Assembly: GCA_900128565.1 (NCBI GenBank)
Contig: LT636103.1
Coordinates: forward strand, 1-15,861
DNA: 15,861 bases
Origin: Stramenopiles sp. TOSAG23-6
Lineage: Eukaryota; Sar
Direction: 5' to 3'
Positions within the stretch are counted from its first letter, which is position 1, and every line of letters begins with the position of its first letter. Shown piece by piece: positions 7,263-15,861 of the stretch. The notes under the pieces were generated by a model. The model was not told where the DNA came from. It saw only the letters and a list, made by a program, of their open reading frames with translations, and did no database searches. The position numbers and the translations under genes are program-made.

Positions 7263-7742
7263 ATGCCTTCAACTGTCGAAAGTGAGGGTGGATTGGATGA
7301 GCAGATCAAGGATAAAACGATGAGCCCCAATAGTCAAAGAAAAGAAGAATATATGTCGATGAATGAATTCAAAGTTAAGTTGGAGAAATTAGGAGTAACA
7401 CCTCGCAACTTACCTTTCGCAGTGGCTGTTCATGAAGGCTTGGGTCTTGGTATTCTCGTTGGCAGCTGGTCACTATGTTACTTCACTGAACCAACACGAC
7501 GTCTCTTCGACATCTCTATACTACAGAATTACAAAAGTGCAAATATGACAAATGCTATCAATAATGCACAAGGAAAACTAGAGAAATGGTCAAAATATAT
7601 ACCAGTTGCAAAGAATGCAAATAAACCTCGCTTATTGACAAGTCTCGCTGAGTCAATATTTTTTAGAAAAGCTTCGTGGCCAGTCCTAGTTCCTCTAAAA
7701 ATATGGCTTTCATACAAAATTGTGCTTTCACTGAGGCAATAG
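7263..7742 (+). CDS. Small membrane protein, possibly DUF1279/FAM210-like
   Basis: The frame encodes 159 residues from an ATG with G at -3. The N-terminal 33 residues are polar. Then comes FKVKLEKLGVTPRN, followed by a hydrophobic segment (about 51-73, PFAVAVHEGLGLGILVGSW), a Lys-rich middle, and a second hydrophobic C-terminal segment (about 137-156, ASWPVLVPLKIWLSYKIVLS). The arrangement of an amphipathic helix before a His-containing membrane helix and an R-K-x-x-x-P-V-x-x-P-L-K element near the end resembles DUF1279/FAM210 proteins, which sit in mitochondrial or plastid membranes. This is an impression from spacing, not a firm homology. There is no obvious targeting peptide. It runs head-to-head with the SulP gene across a shared 500-base intergenic region. 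Confidence 0.65.
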   Translation: MPSTVESEGGLDEQIKDKTMSPNSQRKEEYMSMNEFKVKLEKLGVTPRNLPFAVAVHEGLGLGILVGSWSLCYFTEPTRRLFDISILQNYKSANMTNAINNAQGKLEKWSKYIPVAKNANKPRLLTSLAESIFFRKASWPVLVPLKIWLSYKIVLSLRQ

Positions 7743-7972
7743 TGAGTTAAGGTATGTTAGTTTGGTGGTGATGAGATAAAATTTATTATGTGGCATTTTG
7801 AAGAGAATTTTTTCTACTTGGGAACCCGGTACCCATCTTGTAACTGCCATGTTTTACCTCAATTTGTTATTTTTTATGACACTACAATTTTAATTAAAAA
7901 TGGGAATAGATACTCGTATCGGCATATGATAACATACATGATCGGCTTCTGTAATTGATTATTGATTGTAGA

Positions 7973-9247
7973 ATGTCTTCTTCTGATGAAGAGTTTGATC
8001 CTCTAATGGGTACAGATGAAAAATATTGTCAGTTTCTTGTTGGTCGTGTCGATCCCGACCGTGCTAAATTTGACGAAAGTATATTAAGTGAAAGAGAAAG
8101 ACAAAGAATCCCTAGATATGCACATTTGCTTAAAAAAGCGGGATTATGTGCCAAACATCTTGTTCATATTCGTCGCTTCAAACCTAGGATTATGAAAGCG
8201 GTTGAAAGTGATTTTGGTATAGCAGATAAATTAGCAAAAGAATCACGTGCTTTTCGCAATAGTATTGATAAGCAAAATCAATTCGAGAAAGAAGAAGTAC
8301 AGCGTCTTTTATCAAATGTAAAAAAGATGCCAATACCTCCTGCACCACCAGGATTAGCACCAGATCCAAAACAAAAACTTAATAGTCAAGGAAAATGTCC
8401 AATGCCAATGCATTTATATTTTAAACAGTGGACTGGTGGTTGGAAGAAAGGTTCGATGCATGGTCCTGGGGAGTATACCTTTGCAGTTGATGGTTTACAG
8501 GCTCGTGGTGAATGGTCAAATAATCGGTTAAATGGACAAGGGAAAACAAAATATCTTGATGGTACTACTTATGAAGGTGAATATAAAGATGGTCTATTTC
8601 ATGGCAAAGGTGAAATTAAGTTTGCTTCTGGTGCTATTTATAAAGGTGATTTCAAATATGGTTTACGACATGGAAATGGAGTTCAGACATTTAAGTCTGG
8701 CCAGCACTATGAAGGAGAATTTTATAAGGGTGATATACATGGTCGAGGTATTCTTACATCTTCCACTGGGCATGAATATAGGGGAGAAATGAGAATGGGA
8801 CTTATTGAAGGTGTAGGTAGATTACGGTTTGCTTCAGGTCCTTCTGTATTAAAAAACTGGCCCCGTAGTACAATGCGTGAAGCAGTGCTTGGAGAATATT
8901 CGGATCGACGTATTAAAGCATTGACTAACAAGCTTGAATTAGATTATTTATTAAGACACTCACGTCGTATAGAATTAGATGATTATGTTGACGCAGTACG
9001 TGACCATAATGACTTTATGGTACAGGAAGAAAAACGTCTTGAAGTGGAAGAACGAAGAAGACTTGAACTATTAAGAAGAGAAAAGATTAGAGATGCTAAA
9101 ATTGCAGCAATGGAAGCAATGGAAAAGGAACAAGAAAATGAAGCAAATGCTGGAGATGCTGATATTTTAGATGAGTTAGATGAAGAAAGTGACATTTCAT
9201 TAGACAGTGATTCTGATGATAATGATGAAACTGAAAACAAACAATAA
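7973..9247 (+). CDS. MORN-repeat protein with C-terminal coiled coil and acidic tail
   Basis: I place the start at the ATG at 7973 (424 residues); the frame upstream lacks ATG back to its stop. After an N-terminal charged helical region (1-115) and a Pro-rich linker (119-131), six consecutive 23-residue MORN repeats run from about 150 to 289. Typical units are YEGEYKDGLFHGKGEIKFASG and YKGDFKYGLRHGNGVQTFKSG, here cited as spacing examples only. A highly charged helix follows (about 330-390: EEKRLEVEERRRLELLRREK), then a Ser/Asp/Glu-rich tail to the end. MORN proteins bind membranes or act as scaffolds in flagella, basal bodies and radial spokes, and some regulate phosphoinositide kinases. No kinase domain is present here, so a scaffold role is inferred. 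It is convergent with the next gene, 85 bases away. Confidence 0.9.
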   Translation: MSSSDEEFDPLMGTDEKYCQFLVGRVDPDRAKFDESILSERERQRIPRYAHLLKKAGLCAKHLVHIRRFKPRIMKAVESDFGIADKLAKESRAFRNSIDKQNQFEKEEVQRLLSNVKKMPIPPAPPGLAPDPKQKLNSQGKCPMPMHLYFKQWTGGWKKGSMHGPGEYTFAVDGLQARGEWSNNRLNGQGKTKYLDGTTYEGEYKDGLFHGKGEIKFASGAIYKGDFKYGLRHGNGVQTFKSGQHYEGEFYKGDIHGRGILTSSTGHEYRGEMRMGLIEGVGRLRFASGPSVLKNWPRSTMREAVLGEYSDRRIKALTNKLELDYLLRHSRRIELDDYVDAVRDHNDFMVQEEKRLEVEERRRLELLRREKIRDAKIAAMEAMEKEQENEANAGDADILDELDEESDISLDSDSDDNDETENKQ

Positions 9248-9271
9248 TACTCATGTAGTCAATATTTAAGA

Positions 9272-9277
9272 AATAAA
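9272..9277 (+). terminator. Candidate polyadenylation signal (AATAAA)
   Basis: AATAAA lies 24 bases after the MORN gene stop, in the 85-base gap before a convergent gene. The two transcripts' 3' ends probably overlap. Confidence 0.45.
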
Positions 9278-9332
9278 TAGTCATAGATCAATCATTTAAT
9301 TTCATTCAAAAGGATTTTACCTTGAGTTCTTT

Positions 9333-10514
9333 TTATATATTTTTTTTGTCTGGGCATGGATATCCCATGGTTGTCATTAATTCGCTAAACACTGAATGAA
9401 GTTTATTTGAACAAAGTGCTTGAAGTATTATCCAAGCGGGAGCTGCATGCAAATTAATATATGCGTTGTCAGGATCTTTACTTGATGAGTAGCAACCCAT
9501 TACACATGACATTGCTATTCTACACGCAACTAGCGTTGGTAAAACCTTCAATTCACTTTCATTTAGAGAATATTGTTCAAAAAAACCACTTAAAAATGCC
9601 TTCATAGCTTCAATTATTCGTGGAATTTTTGTTTCTGCTGTGAAACCATGACACGAAATATTTTCTGTCACTGTAGTCACTCCAACATATGCTAATGCTA
9701 TAGCAAGTTCATTTACAAGCCACGACCAAACACAATCTCCAAAATCAATAATACCACTCACAAAATATTTATTTTGGGATTTTTCTTCTACATTTGTCTG
9801 TTTTTGTTGAACAATTATATTTGCATCATTCCAATCCCCTTGAAGAATACCCAAACGCAAATCTCCACTCTCCGCTAATGGAATAACTACTTTATCAAAT
9901 TTGTCGAAAACAGATAGTACAAGTTGAAGTCGGTTTTCATCTTTTAGGCAATGACAAAACTTTCTAACTTCTCGAGTCTGTCTTAAATCCCACGAATGAA
10001 CTCGTTTGAATGGATTAATATCCTTTTCACCTAAACGTGAAAACTCGTCTAATCTGTTGCGTAATTTCCCCAAACAGCAACCACTGTCTTTGAACAGACT
10101 GGGCGAAACAGGAGTTTTACCAAGCTGGGTTCCGCTTAACCACGATAATACACGTATAGAGTGTTTGACTACTATGTTGTTATAAGTCTTTTGCAAGGTA
10201 CACTTTGTTTTTCCGTCTACAGATATTATTGGGATAGGCGTAGAAATACCACACCCAGAGATGAACATAAAAAGTCTATCCATAGCATCAAGAAATTCTG
10301 GATCCGCACTCTCCACCCCATTGTGCACTTTAAAAACGTATTCATTTCCTTGCGCTTCTTTTATATAAAAGTTTAGGTCATCGTAAGAATCTAACGAGCA
10401 CACTGAATTTACGTCAAAACCATACAGCGATTTCGCTAGCTTCATCACTTCATCTTTCGATATGTCCTTTGGTTTCTGCAATTTACGTTGCACTTCATCA
10501 TCCATCGCAGACAT
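9333..10514 (-). CDS. Hydroxylysine kinase-like aminoglycoside-phosphotransferase-fold kinase
   Basis: I take the ATG at 10514-10512, giving 393 residues, close to the length of animal HYKK/AGPHD1; a second ATG follows three codons later. Family members phosphorylate 5-hydroxy-L-lysine using GTP, or related small substrates. SYDDLNFYI (about 43-51) is the nucleotide-loop motif of this group. EYVFKVHN holds the probable ATP-site lysine (Lys62). QGDWNDANII (225-234) is the catalytic loop, with Asp227 and Asn232. SGIIDFGD (254-261) supplies the metal-binding Asp257. The C-terminal helical part (VACRIAMSCVMGCYS, then APAWIILQAL) also matches HYKK. The usual His of the HGD motif is Gln225. Because collagen is not expected in a protist, the substrate may differ. 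It shares a 257-base divergent promoter region with AlaRS. Confidence 0.85.
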   Translation of the reverse strand: MSAMDDEVQRKLQKPKDISKDEVMKLAKSLYGFDVNSVCSLDSYDDLNFYIKEAQGNEYVFKVHNGVESADPEFLDAMDRLFMFISGCGISTPIPIISVDGKTKCTLQKTYNNIVVKHSIRVLSWLSGTQLGKTPVSPSLFKDSGCCLGKLRNRLDEFSRLGEKDINPFKRVHSWDLRQTREVRKFCHCLKDENRLQLVLSVFDKFDKVVIPLAESGDLRLGILQGDWNDANIIVQQKQTNVEEKSQNKYFVSGIIDFGDCVWSWLVNELAIALAYVGVTTVTENISCHGFTAETKIPRIIEAMKAFLSGFFEQYSLNESELKVLPTLVACRIAMSCVMGCYSSSKDPDNAYINLHAAPAWIILQALCSNKLHSVFSELMTTMGYPCPDKKNI

Positions 10515-10771
10515 TATATTCTTCAAAATTAGAACGACGGAGTTTTTGATTTCACAATTAATATTCACACATTTCTTTGACACATTTCGGATTCAACAGC
10601 GATGGTTGCTAATTTGAAATTGAGAGTCATACACGACGTGCACACACGAAATCAAGACGAAAAACTGACTGATTCTCTTGGCCACGACAAACGAAGTAGT
10701 CAGAACACGCTTGCATGCTTCTCGTAAAGTTGCGCATTGTATTAGAGTAGTCTGAGTAGAGTGCGTGTATT
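10515..10771. promoter_or_regulatory. Divergent promoter region (kinase minus / AlaRS plus)
   Basis: The 257 bases between divergent start codons must drive both the kinase-like gene and AlaRS. AATTTGAAATT at 10610-10620 is a small odd palindrome. The minus-strand CTCAATTT at 10617-10624 fits the oomycete initiator consensus YTCANTYY about 100 bases before the kinase ATG, but such an 8-base degenerate match is weak. No TATA box was seen. Confidence 0.45.
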
Positions 10772-13700
10772 ATGACTACTGCTACTCGTGTTTGGGAGTC
10801 AAACGTCATAAATGCCCCAATCAATGTTGTTTGGGAAAATATAAGATCTCTCGACTTCAAGTCAATACTTCCTGGTACTGTTGAGAACTGCAAGGTTGTC
10901 GACGGACCAGCTGATAAGGTCGGTTCTTTGCGCGAGATTACATACCGCAACGGTGCAGTATGGACAGTCAAGCTCATGGAACTTTCAGACGCTAGCCACC
11001 AAGTATCATGGATAATGGTATCTGCGGAGCCGGCAGCGCAATTCTCTTCGCGTTCGGACACACTAAAGTTGAAGCGTGTCACAGAGGACAACACTACGTT
11101 TGTTGAGTGGTCAACTGACTTCTCATCAGATGCTACAGTTGAGGTTGTTGAGGATAGTCGATTTAAGAAATTGGATGCTCTTACTGAAATGGAAACAACA
11201 TGTTCTTCCCGTGCAGATACAGAATATTGGACAGCAAACCGAACTAGGCAAGCTTTTATTGACTTTTTTGTGAAAAAATGTGGGCATAAATTCTACAAAA
11301 GTTCTCCAGTTGTTCCGCATGACGACCCAACTCTTCTCTTTGCTAACGCGGGAATGAACCAATTTAAACCAATCTTTCTTGGCCAAGTTCCACCAGGATC
11401 TCCATTGGAAGGAATGAAACGCGCTACAAATTCTCAAAAGTGTATTCGTGCTGGTGGTAAACACAATGATCTTGAAGACGTTGGTTTTGACGTTTATCAT
11501 CATACGATGTTTGAAATGTTGGGGAACTGGTCGTTCGGTGATTACTTCAAAGAAGAAGCAATTGGATGGGCATGGGAATTACTCACTGATGTCTATAAAT
11601 TGCAACCCGATAGGTTGTACGCGTCGTATTTCTCTGGTGATGAAGAAATGGGTCTTGAACCAGATTTAGAATCGAGAGATATTTGGAGAAAATATTTACC
11701 AGATTCACAAATTTTACCATTTGACAAGACTGATAATTTTTGGGAAATGGGTGCAACTGGGCCATGTGGACCTTGTACTGAGATTCATTACGATCGTATT
11801 GGTGGTCGCGATGCTGCTTCATTGGTTAATGCTGATGATCCTGATGTTTTAGAGATCTGGAATAATGTATTTATGCAGTTCAATCGAATGGCTGACAAAA
11901 GTCTTCGACCACTTCCTGCATGTTCAGTAGATACAGGAATGGGATTTGAAAGATTAACATCGGTATTACAAGATAAACGTAGTAATTACGACACTGATAT
12001 ATTCGCTCCAATATTTGCTAAAATAAAAGAATTGAGTGGAAAAACTTATCATGGTAGAGTTGGAGATGGTAGTGATGGTTCTGGTGATGGAAAACCAGAT
12101 GAGGGAAATATTGATATGGCATACCGTGTTGTAGCAGATCATATTCGTACACTCACATTTGCGATTACCGATGGTGCTGTTCCATCTTCTAATGGTAGAG
12201 GATATGTCCTGAGAAGAGTATTAAGAAGAGCTGTACGTTTTGGTACACAATGTCTTGGATGTGAGCCAGGTTTCTTTCGATTATTGGTACCAGTTGTTGT
12301 AGAACATTTTAAAGGATTCTTTCCTGAATTGGAAGCACGTCAAAAGTTTGTGATTGAGATTATTTCACAGGAAGAAGATCAATTTAGTCGTACTTTAGCT
12401 AAAGGTTTGAAGGAATTCGAAAAACAAGTACAAAAAGTTGGTAAAGATAAAAACTTTCCTGGTGCTACAGCATTTTTGTTATATTCGACGTATGGATTTC
12501 CTCAAGAATTGACTAAATTGATGTGTGAGGAGAAAGGACTTGTACTTGATAAAGAAGAATATGATGCAGCATTACAAGCTGCAAAACAACAATCACGTGA
12601 TGCTGGAAATAGTATGAGTGGTAGTAACAAAATTGTTTTGGAAGCTGAGCAAGTATGTTATATATTTAACTGTGTTTTTGTGTGTTTGTTTTTGTGTTTT
12701 TTTTAATATTCCTATTTACTCCTTAATGTCATTTGTGTTCGTTTTTATAACTTGAACGTACACAAAGATATTTGCTATACAAACACTGAAAAGTATTTGT
12801 GACAACAAGGAAGATAAACGTTAATTTAACGGCCATCGTGTGTGGAAGAAATTTTGGCAATACACCCAAACATTTCATATGAAACCGAATGTGCATTTCC
12901 CTTATCCTATATTTTTTTGATGAATTTTTTCTATAATTTCATTGAAATTGTTTTCATTTGTAAAAACTTTTGATATATTTTGACTTTACAGGATGTCTAT
13001 TTGAACAATGCTGGTGTTGCTGCAACCAATCAAAGTGATAAATATGTTTGGCATCAAAAACCTGAAGCTGTAGTTAAGGTAAGACATAATCAAAAAATAA
13101 TTATATTTCGTGTTCTTTTTTTTTTCTGTGTTTGTGTATACTCTGTTTGATGTATGTTGCTCGTGACTATAACCTTTACTTAGCCGTTTACCCAACTTAG
13201 GGGGCCTCAGAAACCCCATCTATGCTGATAAAGCCTTAAATTAAGCGACATACAAGATATACAAAAAATAATTTGTTACACGTTTTTATACTTAACAAAC
13301 AAAAATACTAACATACTTGAAACTCATCTATATTTACATTACAGGCTATCTTCACTGGTGCCCCTGACTATAAGTTTATTGACAAAGTAAGTGGTGACCA
13401 AATGGTCGGCGTCATTCTTGACAAAACTTCGTTTTATGCTACATCGGGTGGACAGGTATGTGACGTTGGTTCTTTTTTGAATGAAAACGATGAGGCTTTA
13501 TTTTCTGTTGGCAATGTGCAAGAGAATGGTTCTTTTATTGTTCACATTGGAAAATGTGCTTCCGGAAGTACTTTAAAAGTCGGTGACATCATACGTTGTG
13601 ATGTGGATTACGATAAACGTCAACTTATTGCAGCTAATCATACAATGACTCATGTATTGAATTATGCATTACGTAAAGTTTTGGGCACAGAAGTGGACCA

Positions 13701-14673
13701 AGCTGGTTCTTTAAATGATACTTCAAAATTAAGATTTGATTTCACATGTCAGAAAGCACTTACAACAAAACAGTTGCAAGATGTTGAAGATATGGTAAAT
13801 GCCAATATTGAAGCTTCATTACCTATTAATACTTATCCTGTAAATTATAAGGAAGCTTTGAAAATTCATGGTTTACGCGCTGTATTTAGTGAAAGTTACC
13901 CAGAAACTGTTCGCGTAGTTACAATTTCAGATCATACTGTGCAAGAAATGACAGCAGATCCAACAAACGCTAAATGGGCGAAATATTCAACTGAACTTTG
14001 TGGTGGAACTCATTTAACAAACTCATCTCAAGCACGTAGTTTTGCTATTATGAAAGCTGAGGCAATTAGTAAAGGTGTACGTCGAATAGTTGGTACTACC
14101 GGTGAAGCTGCATTTGAAGCACATGTTCAATTAAGAGCTCTTCAAGAACGGTTCAATAATGCTTTTGGAATCCGTGATGTCGTAGAATTGGAATCTGAAG
14201 TGAATGCATTGAATTCTATAATGCAATCAGGAAAAGTTCCCGCACCTGGTAAGAAAGCTCTTGAAGACACACGAAAAGAACTTCAAAAGTCAATGTTAAC
14301 AATGCGCAAGAAAGACGAAATGAGGCGTCTAAAAATTGCATCTGAAGTATGTGGAAAGGAAGTAGCAAGTGCTGTAAAAGAGGGAAAGAATAAGGTTGTC
14401 GTTCGTGCTGACATTGGAAGTAACAAAAAAGTAATTAATAAGTTGATGAACGAATTGCGCAAAAGTCACAAGACTGTAAGTGTTTTAATTGTATCTGGTG
14501 ATGGCGCAGTAGCAGCATGTGACCCGAAAGTTATATCAGCAAAAAAATGGATTAATGAATTTATGGCTATTGCAGGTGGCAGAGGTGGAGGTAGTGATAA
14601 ATCTGCACAAGTATTTGGTTGTGATGTGTCTAAAATTCAGAAAGCACTTTTAGCTGTCGAAGCAATGTGTTGA
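10772..14673 (+). CDS. Alanyl-tRNA synthetase with N-terminal SRPBCC domain (three exons)
   Basis: The CDS joins 10772-12652, 12992-13078 and 13345-14673, giving 1098 residues; both introns are phase 0. The enzyme charges tRNA-Ala with alanine. The class II core runs from about residue 150: [35 protein letters not shown] (218-237), [10 protein letters not shown] (332-341), GMGFERL motif 3 (389-395), and [16 protein letters not shown]. The editing domain keeps all four zinc ligands: HTMTH (His755, His759) and CGGTH (Cys875, His879). The C-terminal DHHA1/C-Ala part has [12 protein letters not shown] at 1067-1078. A typical eukaryotic cytosolic enzyme has about 970 residues. The surplus is a complete SRPBCC/Bet v 1-fold domain at residues 1-140 ([36 protein letters not shown]), joined by about ten residues within exon 1. 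No mitochondrial targeting peptide is visible ahead of it. The AlaRS assignment is certain; the role of the head domain is unknown. Confidence 0.97.
12653..12991 (+). other. Intron 1 of AlaRS (339 bases)
   Basis: The donor GTATGT follows codon Gln627, and the acceptor TTTACAG ends at 12991. Translation past the donor stops after 17 low-complexity residues, whereas splicing restores DVYLNNAG, the expected continuation. The interior is AT-rich and holds no recognised gene or element. Confidence 0.9.
13079..13344 (+). other. Intron 2 of AlaRS (266 bases)
   Basis: The donor GTAAGA follows AAG at 13076-13078, and the acceptor ATTACAG ends at 13344. The 87-base exon 2 (29 codons, ending PEAVVK) joins in phase 0 to [17 protein letters not shown]-rich run lies near 13115-13126. 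Nothing else is recognisable inside. Confidence 0.9.
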
Positions 14674-14718
14674 ATAGTTGAATGCGATTGATATTTTTGT
14701 TTTTTTGGTGTATTTGAA

Positions 14719-14724
14719 AATAAA
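14719..14724 (+). terminator. Candidate polyadenylation signal (AATAAA)
   Basis: AATAAA lies 45 bases after the AlaRS stop, inside the 114-base gap before a convergent gene. Position and T-rich surroundings fit a 3' end signal. Confidence 0.45.
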
Positions 14725-14787
14725 AAATGGTTGTGATTTCTTTTGAAAAAATATAAGTTTCTTTGAAAAATATTTAAAAAATAATAC

Positions 14788-15861
14788 CTAAATACCTTCA
14801 CGCCAAGATGGAATGGCAACACCAGACGTACGACCAATTGCAACAGACGGTTGGATATACAATGCGCTGTCGTGACCACCTGCACGTCTCTCAACACTTT
14901 TTCGCTTTGCTTCTATATATTGTCTTGAAAGAGTCATATTTTGTGATGCATGAGTTCCTCTAGTTAATCTTTTCACATCAAATCCAGGATTTTTTTCTAA
15001 TTTTGCATTTCTACGATTCACATAATCTTCTTGCCATTTTGCTTCTCTATTTTCTTTTTGGTTTGCTTTATTTCGGCGGTTTTCACCTTCCTTTGCTGCT
15101 CTTTCTAACGCCGCCTTTGTTCTCATTTTCACCGCATTTCGACGATTTTCAATCTCTATAGCATTTCTCAGCTGTTTCGGTCGAGATAGCATTTCCTCAT
15201 CACGAAGTCTTTTCGCAATTTCTTCAGCTCTTTTCACTTTATATTCAGCGATTAATGCTTTTTTATAATTTTGTTCATCAATGTATTCTTTTGCTTTCCT
15301 TGCAGCGATTCTTTCATTTACAGATTTTTTTGTTTCTCTATCTAAACTTTGTTTATTTTGTCGTTCATATCGCCATTGTCTAACTTTTCTTTTTTGTTCT
15401 TCAAGATTATGCTTTACATATTTTTCATATTTAGACTCTTTAGATTGTTTGTCAATCAAAAGTTTTTGTTTTTCTACTTGTTTTTGTTTTTCGTCTTCCT
15501 TTTTCAAATCTCGTTGTTTTCTCCACTTTATCACAAGCTTTTTCTTTCGTTCTTTTCGATACAAACAACGTAAATAAAATATATAGTGATCTCTCACAGT
15601 ATATAAGGACTGTGCAGGTACTTGTGTACAAACCTGTTTGAAGAAGGATAATAACTTTCCACCTCCAGAACCTCTGACATTGTTATGATGAAAGCCATTT
15701 TCTGCAGTTTTCATAGCACTTTCAATAGCCACTTGAAGTGCACGAGTTCCAAGCCCAATATGTAATAATTGATTTTTACTCAAAATTTGACAAAATGTTT
15801 CATGATCTACTTTTAACCAACCACCATATGCTCCCTCTTCCGCTGCTTCAGCTTCAATTAG
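14788..15861 (-). CDS. CCDC112/CCDC148-like coiled-coil protein (5' end outside window)
   Basis: The frame is open from the right window edge to TAG at 14790-14788, giving 357 residues. The start codon lies beyond the window; the TTG at 15783 is not a start. The visible N-terminal part reads GGWLKVDHETFCQIL (13-27). A second block follows at about 80-115 (VPAQSLYTVRDHYIFYLRCL, then KERKKKLVIKWRK). This W-x-x-x-D-H-x-x-F plus R-K-E-R-K-K-x-x-I-x-x-W layout is what I associate with CCDC112/CCDC148 proteins, the former reported at centriolar satellites and in ciliogenesis. Residues about 110-290 are an almost continuous Lys/Arg/Glu-rich coiled coil. The C-terminus ends SGVAIPSWREGI. Family placement is moderate; a long charged coiled coil is certain. 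It converges on AlaRS. Confidence 0.7.
   Translation of the reverse strand, partial: LIEAEAAEEGAYGGWLKVDHETFCQILSKNQLLHIGLGTRALQVAIESAMKTAENGFHHNNVRGSGGGKLLSFFKQVCTQVPAQSLYTVRDHYIFYLRCLYRKERKKKLVIKWRKQRDLKKEDEKQKQVEKQKLLIDKQSKESKYEKYVKHNLEEQKRKVRQWRYERQNKQSLDRETKKSVNERIAARKAKEYIDEQNYKKALIAEYKVKRAEEIAKRLRDEEMLSRPKQLRNAIEIENRRNAVKMRTKAALERAAKEGENRRNKANQKENREAKWQEDYVNRRNAKLEKNPGFDVKRLTRGTHASQNMTLSRQYIEAKRKSVERRAGGHDSALYIQPSVAIGRTSGVAIPSWREGI

Noticed and set aside
7820-7834. GC-rich imperfect palindrome GGGAACCCGGTACCC
   Set aside because: It has one mismatched pair and no loop, sits in an ordinary 230-base intergenic gap, and has no second copy.
7955-7972. Upstream start for the MORN gene
   Set aside because: That codon is TTG; the first ATG in frame is at 7973. 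I also considered GATTGTAG at 7965-7972 as a 3' splice site, but no matching donor or upstream exon was found.
10515-10583. N-terminal extension of the kinase-like protein
   Set aside because: It would start at GTG. The ATG at 10514 gives the family's usual length and leaves the divergent promoter space.
10617-10624. Oomycete initiator (YTCANTYY)
   Set aside because: One degenerate 8-base match on the minus strand, with no clear flanking promoter element and no equivalent at the other starts. It is noted in the promoter entry but not called as a site.
12653-12706. Apparent end of AlaRS as a separate 644-residue protein
   Set aside because: The last 17 residues (Val/Cys/Phe-rich) are intron read-through after a GTATGT donor. 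Splicing to 12992 and 13345 gives a normal AlaRS with editing and C-Ala domains.

Overview
The window is a gene-dense piece of a nuclear eukaryotic genome. It is AT-rich and carries eight protein genes on both strands, separated by roughly 90 to 500 bases. Seven reading frames are uninterrupted. One, alanyl-tRNA synthetase (AlaRS), has two GT-AG introns. Every protein is of eukaryotic type, and there are no operons, Shine-Dalgarno sites or bacterial signals. Compact, intron-poor genes with Sfi1-like, MORN and CCDC112/148-like cytoskeletal candidates, a hydroxylysine-kinase homologue and unusual domain fusions suggest a flagellate-derived protist. An oomycete or other stramenopile fits best, but this is an inference from gene style and not from a marker gene.

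Layout, left to right. (1) 1-1565 (+): 3' part of a tandem-repeat protein with W-x-x-W helical repeats, Sfi1-like, open at the left edge. (2) 1688-3286 (-): a protein I read as NSF N-domain-like + SKP1/BTB-like + cytochrome b5. (3) 3581-3883 (-): a 100-residue basic coiled-coil protein of unknown function. (4) 4192-6762 (-): a SulP/SLC26 anion transporter with a STAS domain. (5) 7263-7742 (+): a small membrane protein, perhaps DUF1279/FAM210-like. (6) 7973-9247 (+): a six-MORN-repeat protein with a coiled coil and acidic tail. (7) 9333-10514 (-): a hydroxylysine-kinase/APH-fold kinase. (8) 10772-14673 (+): AlaRS, spliced, with an N-terminal SRPBCC (Bet v 1-fold) domain fused in the same exon. 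(9) 14788-15861 (-): the C-terminal part of a CCDC112/148-like coiled-coil protein, open at the right edge.

Two intergenic stretches lie between divergent genes and probably hold paired promoters (6763-7262 and 10515-10771). The convergent pairs (1565/1688, 9247/9333, 14673/14788) sit only 85-123 bases apart. There is no evidence that neighbouring genes share a pathway. At most, three products (Sfi1-like, MORN, CCDC112/148-like) could act at the basal body or flagellum.

The most notable content is the two domain fusions: an AlaRS with a lipid/ligand-binding-type SRPBCC head, and an NSF-N/SKP1/cytochrome b5 protein that lacks AAA ATPase modules. No mobile element, CRISPR array, rRNA or tRNA gene was found.
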